Part shown: positions 1 through 11,572 of the stretch, in pieces
Numbering within the stretch: the stretch's first letter is position 1
Layout of the letters: every line of letters starts with the position of its first letter
Origin: Thereva unica
Taxonomy: Eukaryota; Arthropoda; Insecta; Diptera; Therevidae
Assembly (NCBI GenBank): GCA_949987705.1
Contig: OX465283.1
Location: forward strand, 74,409,720 to 74,473,719
Length of the DNA: 64,000 bases
Direction: 5' to 3'
The notes under the pieces: generated by a model
What the model was told of the DNA's origin: nothing
The model's input: only the letters and a program-made list of their open reading frames with translations
Databases searched by the model: none
Position numbers and translations under genes: made by a program

Positions 1-211
1 ATCATTGTTTGACCGTGGTAGATTAACTTCTGGTTCGACTGGTAGCTACCATGGTGAATTCTCGAAAATGCCCTCTGTATATATTTATAATGAAAGCACC
101 AACATATCAAAACGAATTCGAACGAAGTTCAGATTTAACTAAAAATTTTTAATATTTGAGGGATAGAAATAATGTCCCTTCGAAAGAACATTTGAGTTGC
201 CCGCCAGTTGA

Positions 212-1003
212 ATGCAAATGTTGTTTTTTACGGGAATTGTAAATAATTCAAACGGCAAATACCGATCGTTCAATGACAATGGAAAAAGACATTTTAAAAA
301 GAGACTTCGTGCGTATCGAAACCTAGGTTTTATTTATAGAGCAAGCAAAGAGTTTAGAAATGCCAAAACCCTGATACTTCTTTTCTCAGCGTTCGTCAAA
401 CCTATACTGGAGTATGGATCTGTGGTTTGGTCTCCGTATACTCAACAACACATCAATCGTATTGAAAAAATACAACGTAAATTTTGTAAATGCTTACTCT
501 ATATTGAGGGTTCTGAGCATGTTAACACCATAAGTGACATTGCTCAACAATATAAGCTCAGTAGCCTATTAAGTCGCAGACAGGTGGCTGACTTGTCTTT
601 CTTCTTCAAAGTCATCAACGGAAAGATCGATTCGCCAGAAATTCTAGCTGATTTTGGACTTATCTGTTCAAGAGTTGAGCTAAGAACTAGGAGATTGCTG
701 TCAGTAGTAAGCTCTAGTAGAAATTACGTCTACCATGGACCCAAAAACCGAATAGCCAGGCTTGTGAACCAATGCTACGCGGATGTTGACTTTTTTGGAG
801 GATCCCTGTCATCGTTTTCTGGGAGTATTAAAAATTTGCTTTGTAATGATCAATAAATTTTCATCTGTTGAATATTGTACAATTTTGTAATCAAATCTTA
901 TTTTAATTAATTCTGTCGTCTCTCCGAACGTCATCTTGTTTTTTTGTATAACCCATTTGTAATCTAATGTAATCTGTGTATGTATAATGCCGATTGGCGT
1001 AGA

Positions 1004-1038
<35 letters not shown>

Positions 1039-1039
1039 A
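212..1039 (+). mobile_element. 3' end of a Jockey-type non-LTR retrotransposon
   Basis: An open frame at 212-856 (about 214 codons) encodes the C-terminal part of a reverse transcriptase polyprotein. It contains the thumb/connector signature around KPILEYGSVVWSPY followed by RIEKIQRKF, typical of Jockey/CR1-group elements downstream of the catalytic domain. The catalytic palm and the endonuclease are missing, so this is a 5'-truncated copy. After the stop there is about 150 bp of 3' UTR ending in an (AAAT)n tail at 1004-1039, the usual 3' mark of target-primed insertion. It lies in the probable second intron of the minus-strand UBE2G1 gene. A related C-terminus occurs at 62272-62742. Confidence 0.8.
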
Positions 1040-1636
1040 AATTCAAGAATTTACCCTGATCTAAAAAGAAACAGAGCAGGACTTTGCATTATTCAGAAGT
1101 ACGGGAAAAAGAACACCAAATTCTCAAAATTTTTATGAAAAACTTTTAAAAATTAAACCTATTTCAACTGATTGATCGAGTATCGTTAGATTCAGTCAGT
1201 TATCATTAAATTATCATTACATTTTTTTAAATGTATTTTCGACATTTATGATGTCTATATTTTATGTTTCCGCTTTTTAATTTTTTATTTGTTTTTTTAC
1301 ATACAGTGACTCAAAAAAGTTCCACTCATTTTTTTCACTCCACTTACAAAAATAATTAGGACACATATTTAATAAAACATAATTCTGATTTTATTTTTTT
1401 TAAAGGTACAATGATATAAAAATAAAAAAAAATGCATTATTTTAACTCAAAAAAATCTTGGCACACTCTGTAGTTGGTGCTAAAATAAACGTAATTCGTC
1501 TTATTTTATTTATTTCTAATATTTGGTTGAACCGCCTTTGGCTTTGATAACTACCTCTAAGCATCTAGGCATACTTTGAACTAAATTCAATGTCTCCTCG
1601 GGTGTTTTATTCGCCCATTCTGTACGTATGGCTTCT

Positions 1637-2996
1637 TTAAGAGAGCTCTTTGATGTTATGTGATGAGCCCTTATTTTTTTCGAGTAGATCCCAAAGATGC
1701 TCGATAGGGTTCATATCTGGCGATTGTGGAGGTGTTTTTAATTGCTTGCATTGGTAAATTAGCCATTTCTGCACAAGATGACGCCATTGATGACGACACC
1801 GCCTGCTCCACCATCGACCCCTTGAGCCACCGTAGGAATGTAGCAGCACTGACAAAATTTTATCGCTACTATCATAGTGACTGTTCCTCCGAGTTAAACG
1901 CTCTTCTCCACGGCAATCTTATACCCGCAACACCAGATTAGCCCACTCGTCTCATTCCCTTCACCTGCAACTACCCCTTTCACGCGCTCAACAAGATATG
2001 AATTCGTTTGTTAATAGAACAACTCGACTGTGGAATAATCTCTCGCAGTCAATATTTCCGAGCTCCTACAACATCCAAGAGTTCAAACGCAGGGTTCATC
2101 ACCACCTTCTTCAATACCCCCCCGTACCTTTTAACCCTTAACCTATACAAACCCCCCCCCCCCATCCCTCCCCCGTACTAAGCTTACTGCTAGACATTGC
2201 ACCATGACGTGACAAATGACATGACGGACTAGTAGTACAAAGGGTGACTCCTGAGCTTAGCACTGCGATAAGATATGACGCATGTTTTGGATCGTTATCT
2301 TGCTGAAAACGAAATGTTTTCTGATCCAACCCCAGCTTTTGGACACTTGAAAAAGGTTCTCTTTTAAAATATTTAAATAAAGCTTCTTGTCCATTCGGTC
2401 AATAAAAACAAGATTCCCACTCTAGATGCCACCATATATCCCTACACCATGACATGAGCACCGCCCTGCTTTATTGTTTTTAGAATATTATTTTCTTGGA
2501 GCTCTTTATTTGCTTTTTGCCAAACTTTTTGTGCGCCGTCTGAGCCAAATCAGTTAAATCACTAAACACAACTCTTTTCCAAAATGATTCCGGCTGATAA
2601 ACATAAATTTTAGCGAACTCCAGCTTTTTTTTTATTTATATCCGAAAGGCACGGTTTACGCCGAGGAACTCGTCCATGATATCCAGCTCTGTTTAGCGTA
2701 TTGTTTGGGGATCGAACTTTTAACTAAATCTTTGCTGTAATTCACTTTACAGCCGAAAGCTTGGGATTTTCCAAAACTGCAGCTGTTACAATCCGCTCTT
2801 GTCGTGGTATAAATTTTTTTGGGCGTCCAGATTTGCTTTCACGCTCTATTTTCCAGTATTAATGTTTTACAATGTTTCGTACACTTGAATATGGCCTCTG
2901 CACTATAACGCCTATTTCGCGATAAGATTTTTGCTGTACGTGAAGATTTATTATAATTTTACGAACTTCGATCGGAATTTCTGTAACACTGGACAT
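1637..2996 (-). pseudogene. Tc1-like transposase pseudogene
   Basis: The likely start is the ATG at 2996 (first residues MSSVTEIPIEVRK), beginning a helix-turn-helix DNA-binding region of the paired type that is interrupted by stops. The DDE core is split: the part ending in DNDPKHAS reads at about 2270-2329, and the part with QSPDMNPIEHLW reads at about 1660-1785. Between them lies a foreign retroelement segment. The missing residues and stops show that this is a fossil. Confidence 0.8.
1786..2266 (+). mobile_element. Family A non-LTR retrotransposon, 3' fragment nested in the Tc1 element
   Basis: The sequence is nearly the same as 28385-28866 and as the inverse of 35040-35443. It encodes the family's C-terminal peptide (motifs LSHRRNVAALTKFYRYY and TTRLWNNLSQS) plus its 3' UTR. 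The flanks carry an imperfect duplication of the target, AAGATGACGC on the left and AAGATATGACGC on the right, as expected for target-primed insertion into an older transposon. Confidence 0.82.
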
Positions 2997-3315
2997 TAAC
3001 TTTAAAAACTTGAAAAAACTCCCTTCTTTGTTTTCAAGTTTTTGATATTAGTGTTGAAAATTCAGTTTTATTTTAGTAAAAACAAGACGAAACCACAAAG
3101 TGTGCCTAGACTTTTTTGAATTAAAATAATGCATTTTTTATATCATTGTACCGTTAACAAAAATAAAATTTGAATTATGTTTTGTTAAATATTTCGTAAA
3201 ATGTCCATTTTTGAAAATGGTTACTAATTATTTTTGTAAGTGGAGTTCAAAAAAAGTTATTAACATATAAACTTTGAAAATAGCGCTGGGCTTAAACTTT
3301 TTTGGTTCACTGTAC

Positions 3316-4800
3316 AGACTGGGCCATCTGTTGGCACGGTTTATGAAATTGCTATTTAACTGAACTATTGAATATTTTTCAATAAATATTGTTTTATTGA
3401 TTATTATATTACTACGTCTTCTAATAATTTATGAATAACAATTTCATTCAAATGGCTGTCGCGGCTGATTTGGCAGTAGCCCGTCATGTTAACTAAATTT
3501 TGTAATACATTGCCCACCGTTTGTTGCCCTATTTCGCGAATAGGGATGGATAGATATTTTCTTTAAGTGTCCGACTTGTTTATGGACCTTCGAGTAACAT
3601 AGGTCCTCAACATTCCCCATAAAGTCTTATCTGAGTTGCCCACTGTCGAAATATCAGGCACTTCAAACCAGAAATAACGCCCATCGTTTATGTATATGTT
3701 TTTAATGGTTTTATTTAACTGAGTATTTGTTTGTTTGTTTCTTTGGTTCAAATCTTGCGACAGCTTTTTCAACAACTTCTACTTAACCGATTCTTATGAA
3801 ACTTTGCACACACATTGAGTTCCATAGACAATGCAATTTGACAATTTTGTAAAAAAATCAAGATGGTGCTTCCATTAAAAACCTGTATCGAGGAGTTTTT
3901 AAGGTCACAAATGACGATTCTGTGGTCAAAATTTGAAAATTCAAAATGGCGGATGAATTTTGCATTTCGGTGATTCCATGTTAAACCGGACGCTTTTCGT
4001 TAAAAATAATAATTGATGATTCCGATTTTTTTGAAATTTGGCAGGCACTTCTACACATAAAATAATGAAAACCGTGTTTGGGATTTTTTTCAGAAGATAT
4101 AGACGGTTGTAAGTTGCAAGAAATTTCAAAAAACGACGCTCGGCCGACCTTTCAAATTACTGTATTGTCGAAACCATTAGTCGTACAAAAAAATGAAACA
4201 GGTCGATTTTGAAGATATCGAGTCACTCTATGTAGTGGTATAAATAAAATTTAAGTTTGGTATTAATAAATTATTATTAATTTGTTTATAAAGTTTCATT
4301 ACCACTTTTCGTCTTCAACTCATCAACTTAAAATTTTGGAAAAAATATCATCGTGTTTCCCTTTCAATTCTAAGGAAACAGTGAAAATTTAAAAATGGAA
4401 CTCAACCGGGGTCACACTTAAAAAATTCTTTAAAAGAATGCGACCGCGCGGCACCACGGCTTAACATGTCGCGTACACGCAGAGAACGTTTACAGGGACT
4501 GGTAGGTGCACGATATGGAAAGAGCTTTTTTCATATCTTCTAATTTTTGTTCTAAAATGCGTACACGATAATGGACAAATCTATCAACGACTTGTAGTCC
4601 GGGAGGTAGCGTTGCAATTTTTTTAGGAATTTTATACCGAATGAATTTTATTTCAAACAGTTGTTTAATGGTCAGAAATTGGTAAAGTGAGGGTCACTTG
4701 TCGCACTAACGGTGGAGCTAAAGGAGGCAGCATGAAAAAGTCATTGGAAAAAAATCTGCTTCGATGATTTTTATACCGAGCAAAAATGTATAATATTATT
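3316..4800. other. Non-coding, probable UBE2G1 intron sequence
   Basis: AT-rich sequence with no coding frame that I recognise. The short open frames at 3563-3775 and 3941-4129 (minus) resemble nothing I know. It is probably decayed repeat inside intron 2 of the UBE2G1 gene. Confidence 0.5.
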
Positions 4801-4802
4801 GT

Positions 4803-5343
4803 TTTAATCACATTTTTTTAAAAAATAGTCGTCAGCTGTATTGACGAGGGGGGGTTATATGTCAGTCACGTGCATGAACCTCTTTGAAAATTTAACAAAC
4901 AAATTAATTTTATATAATTTGAAACCGACACAAAATTAATAAATAAAATGTGGTGTTTTTTATATTAAATTGATATTATACTTATTGAATTCAAAGTATA
5001 AGATAATTTGAATATTAAAAAAACAAAAAATCATCGTCAGCTGATTGTTTATGGGTGTAAAGATTGTCAGTTAATTTTCCAAGAAGCCTATGCAAAGCTC
5101 AAATGCATTGAGCGCGCGAAATGTTTATAACGCTGAGTGACGGTATTACCCCCGTCAAAAATACGGCTGACGATTTTCTTTATTATTTTAAAAGTATAAA
5201 AATTGAGATGTACAAATTTCATAAGGTATAAATAAAATTAATTTGTTTTTTAAATTTTCAAAGAGGTTCATGCACGTGACTGACATATAACCCCCCCTCG
5301 TCAATACAGCTGATGACTATTTTTTAAAAAAATGTGATTAAAG
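4803..5343. mobile_element. Foldback (palindromic) MITE
   Basis: About 100 bp at 4803-4910 recurs in inverted orientation at 5240-5343. This includes AATCACATTTTTTTAAAAAA, the block GTATTGACGAGGGGGGGTTA, and the block that holds GTCACGTGCATGAACC. The central part (4910-5240) is AT-rich and non-coding. No transposase is present, so this is a non-autonomous foldback element. I could not define a target duplication. Confidence 0.8.
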
Positions 5344-6344
5344 AGTAGAATAATATACATAACTGCATTTTTTATTTTTACTCATAAACTTGGAAATTTA
5401 ATAATAGCTATAGTACATTATTTTAAAAACTACTATAGTATCAATTAGAAAAAAAATTTAAGAATATTTTAGAGAAATATTTGAGAACATAATATATTCG
5501 ATTTATCGTTAGATAATTTATTAAGCAATAGTATTTGAGAAAATTTAAGACTTCAATAAATGCATTGGTAATAATTAAAACAATCTTTCAAAATATTCTT
5601 GTAAATAGGATATCATAAGATTTGTTGCATGATGTTTTAACAAAAAAAATTATCCGTTGTAAAATGTCCAAATCTCGCTTGTGCAAGTTTCTGTAGTTGG
5701 CCCACGCTCCGGGATCTGGTTTTCCCCAGCAGTTTAGTAATATAATTTTGTATTCGAGTCCTGGTCTCAAAAAAAGAGACATTATATCCAATAAACTGCA
5801 TCTAACATAAAATAAGATACTAATGTGTATATATAATGTTAAACGTGACGTATTAAAAATAATCCCCAGTCCCCAACCTCCTAATGACTTTTACTTTCAA
5901 CCACTGCTAATTTCTTGGTTACTAGCACGTGGTACTTTTGTCAAAGTGACAACTGAGGCAATCAAACTGAAGTCTTTTAAGGGAAATCGATTTTATTTCA
6001 TAATCTTCAGGTGTTTACCATGAAACCAAAGTTTTCACATAAAAGAAATTGATTCACACGGCTAGTTTGCACTCATGTGGAAACGAGAAGAAAGGCATAA
6101 CTACTCGTGTTCAAGATGTGAGTAAGCCTCTGGCAAAAGCCATTTTTGATACAAAAAAAAGCTTTTGAACGGGGTTCATTGAAACCAACCACAAGTGAGG
6201 TTATAAACGTTCTTAAACATTTTCACTCGAGAATGTGCTAGAGCACAAAATTTCGATGACCTTCAGAGAAAATCTTATAAAAAGAAAGGAAAGTAAACAA
6301 ATTATCCATAAATAATCCTTTTTTAAGCGAACAAAAATACTTAC
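5344..6344. other. Probable UBE2G1 intron 2, near part
   Basis: AT-rich, with no recognised exon. It begins just past the splice donor at 6344 (minus strand). The open frames at 5588-5791 (minus) and 5823-6023 (plus) have no recognisable family features. Confidence 0.55.
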
Positions 6345-7062
6345 TAGAGTGTGTCTGGAGGGCCAATGATGAGTACCTCCCATCGGAAAATATCATTTTC
6401 GTCGATCAATCCAGCTGAAAATCCTTCGACAGGATTCTTGTTCAGCTCTGAAAGCAATAAAAATATTTAATTTAAAGAAAATTGAATCTCATTTGGCTTA
6501 TTTTTTTATAAAGAAATGATTCAGCAACAACATTCTGCGAAAAATTTTTTTGTATGTGGTGGAAACATTTGTCTGATTTATGGTAGATCGCAGCAATTTT
6601 TCAAAGTTGATTAACTGGCTTTGGGAAAATTGTTGGATTGATTAGGTATTCTATGCAATTAAATATATTCGCCATTCTATCGGTCACTCGGTGCAAAATT
6701 AGATTTGTAGCAAGAAAAATCAATTCAAACAAATTCGGAGTTTCCATCATATACCTATAGCACAAAGAAATTGACAAGTGCTGTCGCAGAATAGCCGGGA
6801 ATTTATCGATTTTTTTGTCAGTAAAATTCTGATCAAACGTTCCAATTAAAATATTATGAATTCCCCGAGTCGCTATCACTTTATTCGCACAAAATTTTTA
6901 CAGGAGTTCTTTAACATTTATTAAAGCAGAAAATAGCACGTTTCGGAAATATGTCGGCTCAGCAACACTTTGGAATTTTTTTTTGTAAGGTTCCCCTGCA
7001 CAAACTTCGCACTTACCAGCTAATTGCTTTTTTAATAGAAGAGACGATTGAAGTTCTGACAT
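6345..7062 (-). CDS. UBE2G1: Ubiquitin-conjugating enzyme E2 G1, exons 1 and 2 (partial gene)
   Basis: E2 enzymes accept ubiquitin from E1 on a catalytic cysteine and pass it to substrates with an E3 ligase. Exon 1 is 7017-7062: ATG then SELQSSLLLKKQLA, ending in phase 1 at a GTAAGT donor. Exon 2 is 6345-6447, after a TTTCAG acceptor. It reads ELNKNPVEGFSAGLIDEN and then DIFRWEVLIIGPPDTLY, ending in phase 2 at GTAAGT. The join restores a Glu codon and matches the conserved N-terminus of UBE2G1, including the alpha-1 helix and the start of the UBC fold. The catalytic Cys and HPN motif would be in exon 3 onward, which I do not find left of 6345, so those exons probably lie outside the window. 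Intron 1 is 569 bp. The splice sites and start are canonical, and there is no sign of decay. Confidence 0.93.
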
Positions 7063-7699
7063 TTAAACAAATTTTTTAACTAAGAAATAAAATTTCCACT
7101 TAAGAAATCTCGTACACTGGCGTTTTTAGTTGAAAATAAAAAATTAACCTCTCCCTTCGGTTCTTTATTCTCCGCAACAACAACAGAACAGCTTGAAGGC
7201 AGGCAGAGGCAGGCGAACACAAGGATAGAAAGTTTTCGAGGGGCAAGGGGCAACAACAAATTTGCCGCGGCGAATTCACACACACTAAGAAAATTAACTG
7301 AGAGAAACACAAGCAAAAATAAAAATGACGGAAATCAAACTAGAAAAATTCCCGTCAATTTATTACACTTATTTAACTTGCGGCAAATAGTTCTCGTTAC
7401 TTATTTATGGGAAAACTTTTTTAAAACAAAAAAATTTTCTATTTTAAGAAATCCTGTGAATAATTTGCAGTAATTTTGTGAACGATTCACCCTTGTGTAG
7501 CGTGTGTCTTGTCGCGGTGAGCCGTTTGCTGGTTGCCGTTGCTGCTTCAGAAACTGTTGTCGTCCTCTTCGAACATTGGCCTCATTGCCAATGCTGCCGT
7601 ATTTTAAAATTTACCTGTTCGCCTTCGCCTTGAAATGTTTTGCGGCTGCTTCACGGTTTTTGTATATGATATTTCGCTGAATTTTTAAGGTTATTCTAA
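7063..7699. promoter_or_regulatory. UBE2G1 upstream region (5' UTR and promoter presumed)
   Basis: This is the 5' flank of the UBE2G1 start codon on the minus strand. It holds a moderately GC-rich stretch at 7140-7280 and 7500-7660 with no coding similarity. I cannot identify a TATA box or initiator with confidence. The placement rests only on position. Confidence 0.35.
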
Positions 7700-8172
7700 G
7701 ACCCTGTTTAGATGTTGCGCTTTGTCGCGCGCTTTGAGTCGCCTAAAAGCGCACATTTGTTTAGACGATTCGCTTTGAGCCCAGTCGCTTCCTTTACAGC
7801 TGGAACAAATGGAATAAAAACAATTTGCATAATTTGCTATCTACGAAGTATTGGCGTGTTTTTATAAAGTGTGATAACAATTTTTGCGATAACCAGAGTA
7901 TTTCCGTTTTCTAAAATAAGAAAAGTGATATGGTGTTTTTGTAAATTGCCAAAATAACCTTTCTTAAAAGTTTTCTCGCACGTGTTTTCACTTAGAAGGC
8001 TGAAACGAAAGTGAAATGGAACACGAAGATGGAACAAAATGAAATTAAAACGCCAAAAAAGCGCAAGTGAATCCCTTTCTGATCAAGACTCACTTCCCAC
8101 CGCCCCGAAACCTCCCCGCGCCCACAAATTTCGTGAGGCACTTGCGCTGAAGCGCACCGTCTAAACAGGGTC
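7700..8172. mobile_element. PIF/Harbinger-like MITE
   Basis: The ends are inverted repeats: GACCCTGTTTAGA at 7700 and its perfect inverse ending at 8172. The similarity extends about 24 bp into GYGCGCT-type sequence. Both sides are flanked by TAA (7697-7699 and 8173-8175), a 3-bp target duplication of the TWA type used by PIF/Harbinger transposases. Internal motifs such as GCGCTTTGAGTCGC recur near the left end. There is no transposase, so it is non-autonomous. Confidence 0.8.
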
Positions 8173-8175
8173 TAA

Positions 8176-9945
8176 CATGCACTGCGTATTTACAACAAAG
8201 GAAATTCGAAAATATAATCCATTGACACAATGGAATCAACCAAACTAATTGACTAATAAAAATTTATCTTTACTCTTAATAAATTTTGGTGAAATCTGAA
8301 ATTATTTACAAAGGAAACTGAAAAAAATCAACCTCACTTATATGTAATAACCCTACATTAAAAAATTATTTTCTTATGAAATCAAGAATAAACTGAGGAA
8401 AATATTGTTTTTCAAAAGTACATAAATTCTTCATATACCAATCAGGAAAGCTTTTCTGTTAACCAAAAGATGTCCCCTCTATCGCAAATTTTATAATACG
8501 GAATCTTACGCAAAAGCTCAGATGGCGCCACCGTCTCAAATGCTTCTTTAAAAAATCTTCAGATCTAAGGTAATCTGGACAAAGTCTTGAATGTTTTGTA
8601 CCCTTGAACTATTTGTAACGCACAGCTATATCCCATAGCTTCCGTACTTTATGGTCTTTAAGAAATAAATGAACCCGTAATATTATTGCAACCAAATACA
8701 CAACACTGTTGCATATTTATTAGAATATAAGATTTTATCATTGAGTAACCGAAAAATCACAATAATCAAGAATTGTCTGACAGGCGGAGACAAATGTCAC
8801 TTTTTGTTTCCGTTATAATACATTGGCGTCCCTAGTGGGAGAAATTTCCAGTAAGGTTCCCTATTTTGCAGGGCGCAACGGTGCACAAATTGTTGAAAGG
8901 GTTAACATATATTTTTTTCTTAAGAAAAACCGTCGTTTTTAATAACCTTTCAGGCAAGATAATCAGTGGCGTAGGAGCGGGGGGGGGGGGGGGGCAAACT
9001 CCCCCGGGAACGCCTTTTGTATGAAGAAAATTCAACTTGAACATTTATAATATCATCGTTGGATCGCAAGGAGGAGACGGAATTCCGACAATACAGATCT
9101 TTGATTTCACGCTAACTTTCCCGAACCTAGGATTGAATAGTGCACTTTCTGATCCGCTCAAATTATTTAGTTCAATTCATTCCAAGCCTCACAAATTATT
9201 TGAAATCATTTCAAAGCTACCTGGAGCCCTCCTGACTAATGAAGGGTAAATATCGAGCGCTTCTCCAAGTATTGAGCGGAAAATCCTAAAGTTCGACGAA
9301 ATTTTCACGTAGACGCATTTCAACAGGAAACGCCTACTGCTGATATTCATTACAAAAAAATCTGTGGCTTCATAAATCTATTGATATAATTTATATCACT
9401 GTACATATCGAATCACACAGCCAGTCTATAGGCCGCCCCCGTCCACGGTCAAACAATTCATCAAACAAATTTTCGGCAAACAGCGCACATATCTATGCTT
9501 TGACATTTGTTGGCCATCAACGAGGAAACTTTCTTCAAACATCCCGAGCGACATTTCATATCATCTACTGTAAACAAAACGAACTTTGCAAGGCACACAT
9601 GAAAAACCCACACACATAAGTGTTTGAAGGAAATATTAAACCAGACGAATGTTTTCTTCAAACAGCGGCCAACTTCGAAAACTCCCCCAAAGTTATTTTA
9701 AGATTTCCACTTCTGGGACTTGAGTGGTCGCCTGCAATTAAACAAAACACCACTTTTTTACAAAATTTTATTTAACACAAAAATGATTCTCGACAAAATG
9801 CGTCTTTCTAATCACTGTCTCTTTCTAGGACTCATATTTTAGTTTATTTTAATAGAATGGAGAGTATCCGGAAAGCTCGGTATTTGAATCTAAATCGGGT
9901 TCAGATCTCACATTCGGTCATTCTGACGTATCATACCCCGAATGA
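8176..9945. other. Non-coding intergenic stretch with a 16-G run
   Basis: No gene is recognised. A TIR-like piece, CAGTGGCGTAGGAGC, precedes an uninterrupted run of 16 G at 8979-8994 and resembles the hAT-like end found intact at 51947, so it may be a broken relative. The small open frame at 9037-9249 has no recognisable motif. Confidence 0.4.
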
Positions 9946-10272
9946 TTAGCTCCATCCTTTAAGGCCATTCGCTGCGGCCGGAGCTATCCTGGGTCCCCTG
10001 TGGTCATCTGTCTTTTCCAATTCATAACGGTCGTGATTCTGCCGTTTCACTACACGGTAAGGTACCAAAAACTTAGGTTTTAATTCCAACCCTGGGCTAA
10101 ATTGTTTTCCCTCCACTGCAACCAAGGCGCCCTCCTTATAGGCACTTCCAGCTTTACGCTTCTTATTGCTTTGTCTCCTACTCGTCGTACCATTTCCTGC
10201 ATATTCTGTCGTCGCGTTATCGTCGCTTATAAAGGCTTGAAAGTCCAGTAGTGTTTCTAACCTCATTTCCAT
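9946..10272 (-). pseudogene. Gypsy-type integrase C-terminal fragment
   Basis: The fragment encodes about 108 residues on the minus strand. The part KEGALVAVEGKQFSPGLELK, followed by PKFLVPYRVVKR and then DRYELEK, is the C-terminal chromodomain-like tail (GPY/F module) of Ty3/gypsy integrases. The preceding DDE core is not readable nearby, so this is a solitary remnant. It ends with a stop after LKGWS, close to where the polyprotein of many such elements ends. Confidence 0.7.
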
Positions 10273-10279
10273 GCTAATT

Positions 10280-11572
10280 AGCGGAGTAACTTGTCGGCCT
10301 CATAATGAGGATGTAGGACACCAAAACGGCCTCTGGTATCAGATATTTCGGGAAATATAGCATTCCGTATACCCAAAAGGACAACAGAGGCTTAGCATTC
10401 GAAACGGTGGACATGTTGCAAGGGACCATCAAAATTGCAGAAATGTCCTAGACGAAACCAAGGCTAGATTTGGGCTGTAGCGCCATTGGATGCATGGAGT
10501 CTTCAGGAATAAAGTAGGTTTTCCTGATTAAGACTTCGGTCTTAGCAGCCAAAAAATGTCTTGCCTGTGTGCAGATTTATTGATCTCTTCCATTGATGTG
10601 GAAATGACAATTAACTCTTCATCTGGATTCTTAAATAAAGTTATGTTTAAGGTATGAGCGGAGGACTTTAATATCTCTCTCATAGCTCTTAAATATTAGT
10701 CTTCTTTCAGGCACGTGCAGTACGAACTTCGGCGTTGGATTACTCGCAAACTATAGAAGCGAGAACGACGACTAAGGGCTTATTGTAAAGGTAATTACTA
10801 GCACTTTAAGTTTGGTAATTGGTATTAACCCACACAAATTAATATCTTACGAGTTAATCGCAAAAAACTGCATTCAACCCCAACCACATGATCAAGGGTG
10901 AACTTTGAGCGGCCATAACTTTGAGCCAAATCAACTTACAGACCTCGTTGAGGGCTCATTTTGCAGATAATTTTATTCTCCAACAGCTTGCCAGTGATCA
11001 TTTTCAGCTACCATTGCATGGAAACTAGTTATTTAGTATAAACGACCTCTACCTCTTTTTCAAGATGGCGGCTTTTCCCAACACACTGCGACCCCACAAA
11101 CTTGGTTTTAACATTGGAAGATGTACCCGAACAAATTCCAAAAAAAAAATTTCGTACATCATGAAATGCAATTTCATGCCCTTTTTTCGACTAATTGCAC
11201 TGGACTACTTGGAAATTTGTCAACCTTCAGTTGAGATAATATTAAACATAAAAAGGCTGAAAAGAGCGATCATACGTCAGCCACCACTAAAAACCGGAAA
11301 TAAAACGGGGGTGCAAAATCACACCATCCCTCACCAAATTTTTACTTAGTTTCTAAAATTGCATACGACAAAACGTTATGCTAACTAACAAAGTCTCATG
11401 TCATTTTATATGCAATATCATGCTTTGTAAAAATAAATAAGGAAACTGAATTGATTTTTACTCACACGTATATTAAGAATGAATCGCAATTAGCAGAATT
11501 ATTGTTGCGGTAAGTGAATATCTGTAAATGAATTCTCCATCTGGTTCAGAAAAGTTTAACATGAAATATATT
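10280..11572. other. Intergenic region, probably retroelement debris
   Basis: No intact gene. The part next to 10280 is likely more of the decayed gypsy pol region on the minus strand. The open frame at 11065-11349 (plus) has no features of a known family, and I take it as chance. Confidence 0.4.

Larger units (their letters stand above)
1304..3312 (-). mobile_element. Tc1-like DNA transposon with long terminal inverted repeats, decayed
   Basis: The ends CAGTGACTCAAAAAAGT (1304) and its inverse before 3312 are each flanked by a TA dinucleotide. The inverted repeat is long: similarity between 1304-1470 and the inverse of 3100-3312 includes the segments near 1340-1365 and 3225-3250, and the TGCATTATTTTA blocks. 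The transposase runs on the minus strand. Retained motifs are QQDNDPKHAS, holding the second catalytic Asp, and SPDMNPIEHLWDLLEKN, holding the third acidic residue. The element is split by a retrotransposon fragment at 1786-2266 and carries frameshifts, so it cannot encode an active enzyme. Confidence 0.88.

Noticed and set aside
6601..6879. 92-residue minus-strand open frame inside UBE2G1 intron 1
   Set aside because: No domain, no splice signals, and flanking exons join correctly without it.
7080..7316. Overlapping minus-strand frames with signal-peptide-like starts upstream of UBE2G1
   Set aside because: Two frames overlap in the same GC-richer stretch with no motif. They lie in the presumed 5' flank, and neither has supporting context.
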